DNA of 64,000 bases from Adiantum capillus-veneris (lineage: Eukaryota; Streptophyta; Polypodiopsida; Polypodiales; Pteridaceae). Of the stretch, positions 22,118 through 32,251 are shown in pieces. The notes under the pieces were generated by a model, which saw only the letters and a list, made by a program, of their open reading frames with translations, was not told where the DNA came from and ran no database searches. The position numbers and the translations under genes were made by a program. Position 1 is the first letter of the stretch. Every line of letters begins with the position of its first letter. The DNA is taken from assembly GCA_014529385.2 (NCBI GenBank), contig CM043953.1, positions 96,349,342 to 96,413,341 on the forward strand, in the 5' to 3' direction.

Positions 22118-25100
22118 TGTCCATGATGCATGCATGTCAATTTTTTGCAGATTCACATGTGTGGTATTTTGACAGTGGTGCTACAAAGCACATTACCTCA
22201 CATTGTGATTTGTTCATCTGTCTTGAGTGTGTCCTCAAGGAAATTTAGTTACTTATGCCGACAATGCCTCTTATCCAATTTAGGGGGTTGGAAAGATTGT
22301 GCTTACTGTTGCAAATGGTAGTTCTTTTACACTTGTTGATGCACTTTATGTACCTGGGATCAAGAAGAATTTTTTGTCTGTATCTGCACTTGCTAGATTT
22401 AGTCTTGTAATCAAATTTGTGGATGACATATGTATTGTACATGATCTCAATTTCGGTGATGAAATTGTTGCATCTGGCATTTTATGATGTGGGATGTATA
22501 AGCTCACTTTGTATGACAAGTGTGGGAAAAAATTTTCAAATGCAGTTGTGGATTCAAAGGCTATTTCACATGCAAAAACTTTGGCATGCACATTTCGGTC
22601 ATCTGGATTTTGCCAGTTTGCTACGTTTGCAAAAATTTGATATGGTTGCTTCTTTGCTGCCTCTTGAAGCACCTCTCAAACATGTTTGTGAAGGTTGTAT
22701 TTTGGGTAAGATGCAGCGTTTGAAGTTTCCAATGGATGGTTCAATTAGGACCATATGCAGGTTGCAGCTCATAGTGATGTTTGTGGGCCCATGCAAACTC
22801 CGTCCTTGGGCAATTGCCTTTACTTCGTGACTTTCGTTCTACATGCATTTTGTAGGTAGTAATCATATCTAGTCATAAGGATCAAATTTGGCTAGATATT
22901 GAATACTAGTTTCTATGGGATTCTACAACTCATAATGTTGAACCCAGTTTTTTCATGTTTGCTGTATTTAGCACTTCATCTTTGTCCCAAGATTCCCCTT
23001 GGTAAGAGATGTATTATTCTTTTGACATGCTCCATGGCTCCTTATGAACCTTAAGGACAATAGGAAACTAAGAAAACATGCATATATTATTTGTATTGAG
23101 CGTGGCTATAGAAACTTTGATGATAGGTTTGCAGAATGGTAAAAATTCAACTTTTTTGTACCTATTTCTTCTGGAAAAACAAAAAATAGTGAGTGAGAAG
23201 GAATCATATGTTCTGATCACCAACCCATTGAAGTTAACTAGGGAATTTATCTCAAGTCCTACAAAAATCCCTAATCGATGATTACTCCAGGCATCTGTGG
23301 GTGTATCCGCTTAAAGAAAAGTCAAAAGTTTTTTTGTGCTTGAAACAATTTTTGGCGATGGATGAAAATGTCTCGAAATGTACTATGGGCGCCCTTCGTT
23401 CTGATCGAGGGGGGGAGTATATGTCTCATGAATTTAATGCATTTGTAGCTAGGCGTGGGATAAAACACCAATGTACAGTGCCTTATACACCTCAGTAAAA
23501 CAATGTTGCTGAGAGAAAAAATAGGTCACTTACGAAAATGACACAATGTATGGTCAAAAGTCAAGCTTTGCTACATTTGTTTTGGCTTGAGGCCATCATG
23601 TGTGCCACTTATGTACTTAACAAGTGTCCTACAAAATCTTTTTAGTCTACTACTCCATATGGAGCATGGCATGATAGAAAGCCTTCTGTTGAGAACATGC
23701 ATGTTTTTTATTGTTTGGCATATGCTTTAGTTCCACAAACACAACACAAAAAATGGGATGATAAGGCTATCAAATGTATTTTTGTTGGTTATAGTGCTGA
23801 AAGCAAAGGTTACATGTTGTATCATCCACAAATAAAGCGTATTCTGGTTTCATGGGATGTTGTGTTTGTGAAATATTTTGTTCAGTCCTTGTTGTCTTGT
23901 ATTAGAGACAGTAATTTAAGCTCACATGAAATTTATGACACTTTGTTGCCTCTTTTCAGTGGTGGAAGTACGAATGTAAATTCCAATGAGGCAAATATAT
24001 AGCCTATGGGGTTTTTTGAAAATGTTACAGATCCGCCTTTTACTGATGCAGATGTACATGATGTACTTGATGAGGAAAGGGCCGAGAATGAGCAGAGGCT
24101 AGAGGTATGTCTAAATGGCTAGTGCATACTTTGCGTGACAGTAAATTGGATGCACCTTTGTCTAGTCACATTCGTTCAAGATCTCACCATGCATCTTATG
24201 CATCAGATTGTTATGCTTTGGTTGTGTCTAGCTTACATGATGTTGAAGAACCTCTGTCTTTTGATGAAGCACAAAATTCAAAACATTGGATGGCTGCCAT
24301 GCAATCTGAATATGATGCACTTATAAAAAATGACACATGGACTTTATGTGATTTGCCTCCTGGCAAAAAGGCCATTGGTACGAAGTGGATCTACAAGTTG
24401 AAACGCAAGCCGGATGGTGAGATTGATTGCTATAAGGCTTGACTTGTTGCAAAGGGTTATGCACAGCAAAAATGCATAGATTATGAAGAGACTTTTTCTC
24501 CCACTTGTCGTATGACTACGGTGCCTTTTCTATGTGCATTGGGTTGGGATATACACCAATCATACATTGTTACTTCTTTCTTGAATGGTACCATATTTGA
24601 GGAAGTTTAGGAAACGCAACCTCGTGGTTTTTTCAAGAAAGGACAAGAGGATAAGGTGTGCAAATGTAACAAAGCTTTGTATGGGTTGAAGCAATCTCCT
24701 CGTGCTTGGTATGAGAAGGCTGACACTCATTTGGTCAAACGAGGCTTTCGTAACAGTCCAATAGAAAGCAAATAATATGTAAAGCGTGTGGGTGATATAC
24801 TTCTCATTGTGGTTCTTTATGTAGATGATTTGCTAATCACTGAACCAAATGAGAGAAATATTGCTTAATTTAAGGCTGCTTTGAATGCTACTTTCAAGAT
24901 GAAAGATTTGGGGTTGTTGCATCATTGCTTGGGTAACCCGTGTCAGAAAAGTTACATAGAGACATTGCTATGTAAGTTTTGACTTGAGGATTGAAAACCT
25001 ATAGCCACTCCCATGGAAACAGGTTTGAAATTGAGTCTTCATGATGCTGGTGATCCTGTAGATGTCACTTTTTACCAAACTACTATTAGATGTCTCATTT

Positions 25101-25310
25101 ATGTATGCAACACGAGGCCGGATATTCAGTTTGCAGTCTCACAGGTCATAAAATTTATGCATAGCCCAGGGTCTAAGCATTGGTAGGCTATCAAGAGGAT
25201 TCTCGGCTACTAGATTGGCACTGTACATCTTGGCTTGTTTTATCCCAAGGGGGGGTCATTGCCGCCAGACTTACATGCTTTTTCGCACTCAAATTCGACT
25301 GGTTGTTTTG
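22118..25310 (+). pseudogene. Ty1/copia pol pseudogene, copy 1
   Basis: Read in several frames, this is the same family as 46,400-49,527. It starts at the protease (WYFDSGATKHIT), continues through ANGSSFTLVDALYVPGIKKN, the zinc-binding end of pre-integrase (CEGCILGKMQ), integrase (DDYSRHLWVYPL, RSDRGGEYMSHEF, AERKNRS), the RT leader (SLHDVEEPLSFDEAQN, KAIGTKWIYKLK), RT (KKALYGLKQSPRAWYEK, VVLYVDDLLI) and ends in early RNase H near HLGLFYPKG. It has many stops and deletions, among them the lost RT segment near 24,540 and 24,770. The integrase is split by an insertion at 22,835-23,270. Confidence 0.85.
22835..23270. mobile_element. ~435-bp insertion in the copia integrase
   Basis: Alignment with 47,520-47,570 shows the integrase text interrupted after the gactttc segment and resuming at gatgattactccaggcat. 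The insert has short inverted ends (ATTTTGTAGG near 22,842 and CCTACAAAAAT near 23,255). I could not define an exact target duplication. It has no recognisable coding content. Confidence 0.5.
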
Positions 25311-25429
25311 ACACGCTATCGTGCCGTGGCACGTACATAATATGAAATAAAAACTCACCTCGGTTTTGATACTTCTCAATGCATGGGTTAAAAACAATAA
25401 TGTACATATTGTGATATATGCTACATATT

Positions 25430-26978
25430 GGGAGATAACGAAGATGATACTATACCTCTCTCCGATTAGGGAAGAAGAAGAGGATCCATATGAAGGGCTC
25501 AAAAATCTACTACTTGACGACGCATCTCCTTCTCAAAGGAGAACTCAAGTTTCAATGGTAGAACCCCCACCGAAAGAACGAGAAAGAAGTGGGTCTCCTG
25601 CCACCTTGGCCGAGATGGCTCCACAAAGATGGCAGGCAAAACTCTCTCTATCATCCCCTAAACGGAGAAGACCGTCGCAAACTTCTCCACACCATAATTC
25701 AAAGAGGGATGAGAGAAAACAAGAGAAGAAAAAGGCAAGAAATAGGTCACCCTCTTCTCCATCTTCTTCATCCTCTTCCTCTTATGAAGAAAGTGATGGT
25801 GCAAACAAGGAGGGTGACAAGAAAAGAAAAAGGCAAGAAATAGGTCACCCTCTTCTACATCCTCCTCAAATTCTTTCTCCTTTGAAGAAATTCATGGTGC
25901 AAATTTTGAACCACCAAAAAGAAGAGGCCATAGGAAATCCTATGCCGCATGGAAGAGGTCGTCGAAGCTCAAAAAGTTGAAAGAGGGAGGAAAGAACATC
26001 TCTTTTCTTACCTACTACGATGGAAAATTTGATGCTACGGACAAAGTCTTGGCCTTCATCCAACAATTCAATGCGGAATTTGGAGATGAGGGCTTCACAG
26101 AGTCCTCTAAGCTACGCCAATACATTTTCAAAAGTTTGCCAGGCAATGGTGGTCTAGTCTACAAGCAAACGGTGAAGCTCCACAAACATGCAAATCTTTA
26201 AGAGCTTCCATCATGAAGCAGTTTTTGACTACTGATGCCAAAGACAAAGTACTCACCGCATGGCAAATCTTGAAGCTCTTTCCCTACCAATCTATTCACA
26301 AATATGTAGACAAGTTTTGGGACATACATTTCAAAGCCACTATCTTCAAAAAGATGGATTTTGGAGAGAAAATTAAAAACAACAATTTTGTGCGGGTCTA
26401 ACTAAAGATATGGCGGAGTATGTCAACTCCCAAAGTCCACTCACCATATCTGCGGTCATACACCATACCATGGTGGCTTCATGAATCAATTTCCAACAAG
26501 GGGCTAAGAGAAATCTTAAGCCCACGGAGAACAAAGAACGTAATCATGATCCTAAGGGGAAGGACACTGTCCAAAAGTCTACTAAAGGCAACACTAACAA
26601 CAACAAAGCTAAGGAGAAGGGAGTTTATATAAAGGCAAAAATAAACTCTCTCCTGAAGAGCTTGAGCGTTATCATCGTAAAGATAACTGTTGTTTCAAGT
26701 GCGGGGAGCAAGGGCATGCTTATCGTGCTTGTCCCCACAAGAACACATGAAATGAGCCTCCTAGAGCTACCTTGGTCTCAAAATGAACCTAATCCTTTAG
26801 CAAAAGAAAATATAAACAATCACAAGGAATTAGAGTTGTCCAATTTTCTCAAGGGATTTCAAGATGTTTTTATTGACGACATCCCTTGTGAACTATCTCC
26901 TAAACGAGGCAATGATGACCATGCAATTGAACTTCTTCTAGGAAGTTCACCACCTAACAAGGATTTCAAATTCACGTG
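25430..26978 (+). pseudogene. gypsy gag and truncated RT leader
   Basis: The first frame (to 25,980) is Ser/Lys/Glu-rich with a poly-Ser stretch, as in gag N-termini. The next frames hold a gag domain (FDATDKVLAFIQQFNAEFGDE, then FPYQSIHKYVDKFWDIHFKA) and, at about 26,690-26,735, the CCHC knuckle CFKCGEQGHAYRAC. From 26,800 the text FQDVFIDDIPCELSPKRG followed by DHAIELLLGSSPPNKDF is the conserved leader just before gypsy reverse transcriptase. The protease between them is missing. The element breaks off at 26,978, where another repeat starts. A 48-base block (aagaaaaaggcaagaaataggtcaccctcttct) is directly duplicated at 25,727 and 25,823. Confidence 0.8.
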
Positions 26979-27232
26979 ATCACGTGTTTTTTTTTGTGAT
27001 CACAATGTTAATTAAAAAAATTCTCAACTCACAAGTCTTCACATTCACAAAAAATGACCATGTGACCTGAAGGCTACCGGACTGTCCGATCAATTTTGCC
27101 CTCCGGGATAGAGCCCTAGCCCTTTGGGACCCTACGGGCAACATTAGAGGCCCTTCAGACAGCTTTAGGAGCCCACCAAGCATTATTATATAGGCAAAAA
27201 GAAAAAACAAAAAATAGCATGAAATTGGTGTA
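26979..27232 (+). repeat. LTR-like dispersed repeat (copy D1)
   Basis: The first 75 bases (tgatcacaatgttaatta ... cacattcacaaaaaatgac) match 31,615-31,690. It replaces the expected continuation of the gypsy RT. A tattatatagg box near 27,183 could be a TATA element. Confidence 0.6.
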
Positions 27233-27233
27233 G

Positions 27234-27490
27234 TGACAAGGAGCACTCCATTCCAACAATATCAATGAGCCCCAAGAACTTGCACCACCTAAACCATCCA
27301 CGAGGATGCTTCCTACCCAAAACTATTTCCAGACAAAGACATCGAGGGAAGGTAACTAGTCGTAAAATACAAGTACGCCGGTATATTGACAAGGAGCACT
27401 CCATTCCAAAAACAGAAAGAAGCCCCAAGCACTTGCACCACCTAAACCACCAAACACTTGCCCCAAGCACTTGCTCCCTACCCAAACCCG
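27234..27490. repeat. ~153-bp direct repeat
   Basis: tgacaaggagcactccattccaa occurs at 27,235 and 27,388, and agccccaag(a/c)acttgcaccacctaaacca at 27,268 and 27,421, giving a tandem duplication with period about 153. Confidence 0.8.
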
Positions 27491-27520
27491 TTTCGCGAAG
27501 TGCAGAAGCAGGGCCGGTTG

Positions 27521-27523
<3 letters not shown>

Positions 27524-27556
<33 letters not shown>
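27524..27556. repeat. (CT)n microsatellite
   Basis: 33-base CT run between the direct repeat and an LTR-like region. Confidence 0.95.
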
Positions 27557-27559
<3 letters not shown>

Positions 27560-28075
27560 GGCCCGGTTGCAGTGTGCACACCTCCGAACCTCTGCAGGAG
27601 AATGCCTCTCTCTCTGTAGGAGAAAGCGCTCTGAGGAACTAGAGCCAGATCAGCCCAAGGATTTTGTACCCGAATTTGGGAAGTAGATCCACGAATCCGA
27701 GAGTGGTAGACTCTCCTGAGATGTGATCCGGAAGTTGAAATTCCAAGGCAAGGACTTCCAAGAACGCGAAGGACTCTTTGGGCTCGGCCGGAGTCCAAAA
27801 AGAGTTCCAAGGATGCCATGCCCCGAGTTTGGAAGGTGAGATTTAGAGGCGAGAACCTTGGTTCTCTCGAGGATTTGGAATAAGGAACGGAAGTTCCTTG
27901 GAATAGGGTTTCGTCCTAGGAATAGAAAGCCGAGGATCCTGGGAACCATCGGTTCAAGTACCTATATGGACTTCTCCTCAATAATAAAGATACTATTAAC
28001 CCATCTATTGGTCCCCAATATTGTTCTCGCTCTCTCTCTATCTATCTCTCTCTATATCTTATGCCTTCAATAATT
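27560..28075 (+). mobile_element. possible gypsy 3' end or LTR
   Basis: Purine-rich sequence with repeated attccaagg/gaatttggg-type segments, ending with AATAAAG near 27,983. It resembles the 3' part of an LTR retrotransposon. No partner LTR or coding frame was found, so the assignment is weak. Confidence 0.25.
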
Positions 28076-28736
28076 AAGTGATAAATTCTATTTATCCGAG
28101 TAGATTTTATATTGCTATACGCTCGAGTTTGTGTCGAGCGTAGAAACTTTTAAAAGAAAATGGAGTTGCTAAAGTACAATGGAATGGATAAATCTAAATT
28201 CCATGATTTATGTACAGTGGAATGGATAAATCTGAGTTCCATGAATTTTTAGATGTGGTTTACTGAGACGCGGTGTATTGCATCATGCGAACACGTCAGA
28301 GGTGTAATGGCTCCTACTTGGAAGCCTTGGGAGGTGAGGAGAGAGAGAGAGAGAGAGAGAGAGGACAACCAATTAGAAAAGATTTTACTACTAAGTTGTG
28401 TTAACAAAAACATAGCCCTATATATATATTTGGAAAAGCTCTGCAGAAAAACATTTGGAAACCTGTGCATCAAAAACTGAGAAGATGCGGGTTTGCAAAA
28501 CTGTGGATGTATTTTCTCGGTATATATTTCCAAAACTCGGGCTCATGTGTGCAACCAAATCAAGAGTTGAAGCTCCTGTTGAAGCTCTTATTTATCTAGA
28601 CATGCCACCCCACTGCTTTTGGCTACAATCTTCACAGCACCTCGTAAGAGATCAAGCCACAGCCCAATTAACCTCTCGTTGATGCTTCCTTCTCTCTTCC
28701 TCTTCTCGCCTCCGCCTCTGCTCCTCTTCTTGTTTC
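28076..28736. other. 3' flank of the globulin gene, no gene recognised
   Basis: Contains a (GA)n run at 28,339-28,363, a direct repeat of taca(a/g)tggaatggataaatct (near 28,175 and 28,213) and the 3' untranslated region of the minus-strand globulin gene. No other coding frame is supported. Confidence 0.5.
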
Positions 28737-30824
28737 CTAGGCTGGTGTCTCCTCCTCCTCCCTCCTGCGCTCTTCTTCACGCCTGCACCTCTCCTCTTCC
28801 TGCTCCCGCCGTCTCCGGCTCTGCTCTTCCTCTTCACGTCGTTTCTGCTGCTCTTCGCTCTCCGGCTTTTTGCCTATGCCTCCGTATCTCTCGTTGTCCT
28901 GGCGGCCCCGGCCACCTCTTTTGGATGGAGGGAAGAAGACCTCCTCATCCCGGCCGAGTTCTCTTAGCTGCTCTTCATCCACATTGAAGGCAGCGGCGGT
29001 GACTTGCTTGGGGATACCACGGTAGACAGAGTTCTTGCCTGCCAGGAAGGTGGTGAAAGGGCTGCAAAAAACATTCAGGAGAACAAGGATAACTGCATTA
29101 TCATTCAATAATGTGCGATGACATGATGGCTGCGACGACGATGACGTGACATGATGTCAACAATGTTCAAAACAAACCTTGATGATGTAACCAGCTTGAT
29201 CCATTCAAGTCCTTGATCTCCTGCAATTTTCACTGAAGGGAAGAACTGAGGAATAACTAGCACAGTGCCCTCGCGCACTTCTTGATCGAGCACATTCTCC
29301 CCATCTCCGCTCGCAACTTGAACTCGCCCGTTCCCTCGAGTGAAGTAGAAAAGTTGGTGCCCATTGCGCACGAACGAAGGCGCCATCATTGCATTCTGAT
29401 AGAAGCCAGAATTCAACATCAGACAGACAATGTCTGTCTTAGTCCTTTATTAATAATTAATCACCGTCTTAATCCTCGAGTAATTAGTGGCTGTCCTACT
29501 TTGTAATTTATAATAAGAAAACAACTGTTTGTAGCTAACATGGAACGGTCTTAATTACCTTTTCCAAGGACACCTTCACCGCGCTAAATCCAATCTGATG
29601 CAAAGCGGGCAGCTTATGGCAATTGACTCTATTGAGAGCACCGCCATTTTTTACGTAGAAGTCCGGAAACTCATCCCTCATGCTGTACTTGAGCTCCTCA
29701 AAGTAGAAAGGGTCTGAAGTTTCCTTCAAGTAGTTTCTCTCTTCCTCCTCCCCCCCTTCCTCTCTGATCCAGCTGCGCCGCTCGGGTATCTCTGGGAAGT
29801 GGATCTTTTGCTTCGCTTTCACAATGCCTGCTTCGTTTTGGTTCTCAAGGAGAGTCTGGATTGTTTGCTCGTCGACACCCCATGCTTTAGCGAGAGTGTC
29901 TTTGCTGAATCCATGAAGTACAGATCCAAACCTGGCCTGCTTGCTACCAGCAAGTCCAAATTGCTGCATACAAAAGTCCATTCTTATCATTTGATCACTT
30001 TTACCAGCAGTACATAGCATTGAGCACTTTAGTAGATGCAATAGCATTGATTCCACTTTTACCAGCAGTAAATAACTAATTCATTCACAATATGCAGATC
30101 TCATATGGCACTGGCTAATGTCTAAGTGCATGCACGGGGTTTGCTAATTACATGAAAGCGCCCGGGGTTTGCTCCATAGCTGGTATCTCCGGCCCATAGA
30201 ATGCGGTGACGCTCATTGCCGTCATTATACCACCAGTAAACGGTGCCCTTGGGCAGGGCAATCACATCCCCCCGCTGCACTTTCCGAATATAAGTTCGCC
30301 GATACTCGCTCTCAGCACCGGGGATGACGGCGCCCATTTTACCGCACCCTGCACCGCAAATTACAATTACCATTCAACAAGAGCTAGGCAAGAGAGTCGA
30401 CGCCATTTATCACAAACTACAAAGGTAATATGAAAATGCAAAATGCACCTTGCAAAACATAGGCAATCTTGTCCGCATCCGTATACTGTGGCACCAGCAA
30501 CCCATTCTCTTCCAGGTCGAGCTCCGCTATGCCCACATGTGCGTTGCGAATGGCATCGATCTCTTCACTCCAGACACGAAGCCGTCCCCCCTCTGACTGA
30601 AGCTGCTCACGAGGCCGTCCGAGCTCGATTTGAGGATATAAGCCACGTCGCTCTTCTTCCTCCTCGCGGCCACGATGACGGCGTCTTCCCCTTTCCTCTT
30701 CCTCGCGCTCACGAGGCTCCATCACCCTGCGACCACGACTACCGGCCTCGCGAGACGCCAAGGAGGTGGTCAAGAGGCCAAGGACCAGAAGAAGACCAAG
30801 CACCAGCTGCCCTGCGCGCGCCAT
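28737..30824 (-). CDS. 11S globulin (legumin)-like storage protein
   Basis: A five-exon gene: 30,824-30,449, 30,348-30,152, 29,963-29,559, 29,395-29,178 and 29,061-28,737. The four introns are 100, 188, 163 and 116 nt, all GT-AG, and join a single frame of 506 codons with no stop. A signal peptide (MARAGQLVLGLLLVLGLLTT, cut likely after SLAS) sends it to the secretory route. Then come an Arg/Glu-rich segment (residues about 35-60), the first cupin (LQSEGGRLRVW, NGLLVPQY, KIAYVLQG, RKVQRGDVIALPKG, WYNDGN), an FGLAGSKQ segment, and the second cupin (NGHQLFYFTRGNGRVQV, REGTVLVIPQ, TFLAGKNSVYRGIP). 11S proteins are reserve globulins of seeds. The usual Asn-Gly cleavage site with its cysteine is replaced here by NYLKETSDP, and the N-terminal disulfide cysteines are absent, so it may stay uncleaved. 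The tail from about residue 448 is an extra Glu/Arg-rich stretch. Expression was not testable. Confidence 0.92.
29062..29177 (-). other. globulin intron 4
   Basis: Donor GTTTGT, acceptor TTTTTTGCAG. Phase 2, splitting the codon between LVTSS and PFTTFLAG, matching the last intron of legumin genes. Confidence 0.87.
29396..29558 (-). other. globulin intron 3 (extra to the angiosperm set)
   Basis: Donor GTAATT after VSLEK, acceptor TTCTATCAG before NAMMAP. Phase 0, within the second cupin domain. Angiosperm legumin genes usually lack an intron here. Confidence 0.85.
29964..30151 (-). other. globulin intron 2
   Basis: Donor GTAATT after GRFH, acceptor TTGTATGCAG before QFGLAG. Phase 0, the usual second legumin intron just before the F-x-LAG segment. 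Confidence 0.88.
30349..30448 (-). other. globulin intron 1
   Basis: Donor GTGCAT directly after ...TTTTGCAAG and acceptor TGCGGTGCAG. It splits the Gly codon of YVLQG (phase 1), the position of the first intron in legumin genes. Confidence 0.88.
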
Positions 30825-30899
30825 AGCTACAACTCTAGTGGTACACCTAGCTAGCTATGACGTACTATACACGAAGAAAGCAGGAGTGCAGTGGTCGCC

Positions 30900-30906
30900 T
30901 TTTATA
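30900..30906 (-). promoter_or_regulatory. globulin TATA box
   Basis: TATAAAA on the minus strand within CCTATAAAAGG, 76 bases upstream of the ATG. It is conserved at 33,149-33,155 in the duplicated promoter. Confidence 0.75.
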
Positions 30907-31012
30907 GGAGCGCGCAGCTGGAAGATGAGTTCGGAAAGAGCATGCTCGCAGTGTCGATACGTCGCGGCCTCTGCGAAGCCCCTCTCCATTTGGAAACGTT
31001 TGTTCTTCATGA

Positions 31013-31018
31013 CATGCA
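31013..31018 (-). promoter_or_regulatory. RY motif (CATGCA) of the globulin promoter
   Basis: CATGCA is the RY element bound by B3 factors of the ABI3/FUS3 group in seed-protein promoters. It lies about 190 bases upstream of the start and is kept at 33,247-33,252 in the duplicate. A further CATGC core lies at 30,941. Function is inferred from the motif. Confidence 0.55.
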
Positions 31019-31099
31019 GTTCTCTTTCTCACCAACGCTTAATTACACGCAACAATAAAATTGAAATTTATTACAAATTTGATATTTGTGACGTGCTGC

Positions 31100-31593
31100 C
31101 TAGTCAGCCATTGTTATATGCCACGGGCTATTAAAAGAACCAGGGAGGAGTAGTCGTGTGCATTTTTTGGGGCGATCTGCGTCGTCCATGATGTGAGCAA
31201 AACAAAAAAGTAAACATGGATCGGACGCTGGCATGGAGCTCTCGGACGGGCAAGGACGACCACGTTGGCAAAAATGTGATGAGGTGGATCCGTCGAGGTC
31301 GGAATCTCCATGTTGGCAAATTGTCGTACGTTGCAAGAGGATTGCGAAGAGTGGCTTTCATGAATTAGTGGCTGTAAGGGTGGTGGGTTGGGGGCTTGGA
31401 GGGTTGCAAGCGTAGGAGGGCGGGTGTCTATGGGAGAGGAGGGGTGAGAGGGTCAAAGATTGCTTGCATTGCTGTGCAGCCTCGACGTAGGGCCTCAACA
31501 GGGTGGTGGACAAGCTTGCAAGTCTCGAGAGGGTGGCCCCCACATTTTGCAAACAGCAAGCCGCACAGGGATTGCACAAGCCTCATTTTGGGA
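31100..31593. other. no gene recognised
   Basis: GC-richer than its surroundings, with several overlapping short frames on both strands that carry no motif. It may be further upstream sequence of the globulin gene. Confidence 0.4.
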
Positions 31594-32251
31594 TTTCATA
31601 TTCACCTAATCACAACTTTTTTGTGTGCTCACAATGTTAATTAACTAAATTCTCAATTCATCAATCTTCACATTCACAAAAAATGACAATGTGGTTTGAA
31701 GGTAATCTGGTAGGTTGGCTGGATTTGCCCACCGGTACAGCGCCCAGGCCTGTCGAAATAATTGCGCCACACGTCGAGGGCACAACTTGGCAGGCCCGAT
31801 GCATAGCCAGACGGGCCTTAAGGGCACTATATAAGAGGGCCCTAGGGTCCCCCATCAATCTTCACATTCACAAAAAATGACAATGTGGTTTGAAGGGAAT
31901 CTGGTAGGTTGGTTGGATTTGCCCACCGGTATAGCGCCTAGGCCTGTCGAAATAATTGCGCCACACGTCGGGGGCACAACTTGGCAGGCTCGATGCATAG
32001 CTAGATGGGCCTTAAGGGCACTATATAAGAGGGACCCTAGGTCCCCCATTCTCTTTAAAAACGTCCAAGCTTCCCAGCCTTGAGAACTTCCTAGTTGTCC
32101 TAAGCTCTACCAAGCTTTCGCAAGCCTTCATAAGCCTGACAGACGGTATAATCCTTCACTTAATTTCATGTCTTTTGTTGTGTAATAAATTTGGTTTACT
32201 GTTTTATAAATATTTTTTCTAATTTTTGAAGTGTGCTGATCTAGCTTTTCA
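31594..32251 (+). mobile_element. LTR-like element with tandemly duplicated promoter (copy D2)
   Basis: Begins with the tcacaatgttaattaa ... cattcacaaaaaatgac block shared with 26,998-27,058. A 194-bp unit is duplicated in tandem (31,661-31,854 and 31,855-32,048), each ending with CTATATAAG (31,827-31,835 and 32,020-32,028) and a ggaccctaggtcccc-like segment. After the second unit come about 200 bases that look like a transcribed R/U5 part. No coding sequence. Confidence 0.65.

Noticed and set aside
17612-27236. Possible 9.6-kb CACTA element between CACTACACCAA at 17,612 and its inverse at 27,226-27,236
   Set aside because: The 11-base ends match, but the flanking triplets (tcc, aca) differ and unrelated broken elements lie in between. 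More likely two separate ends or chance.
28619-28987. 122-codon plus-strand frame
   Set aside because: It is antisense to the last exon of the globulin gene, whose frame, splice sites and domains are convincing.
30443-31134. Plus-strand frames over the globulin exon 1 and promoter
   Set aside because: Shadow frames of the GC-rich, Glu/Arg-rich exon 1. The similar frame at 33,027 only reflects the duplicated DNA.
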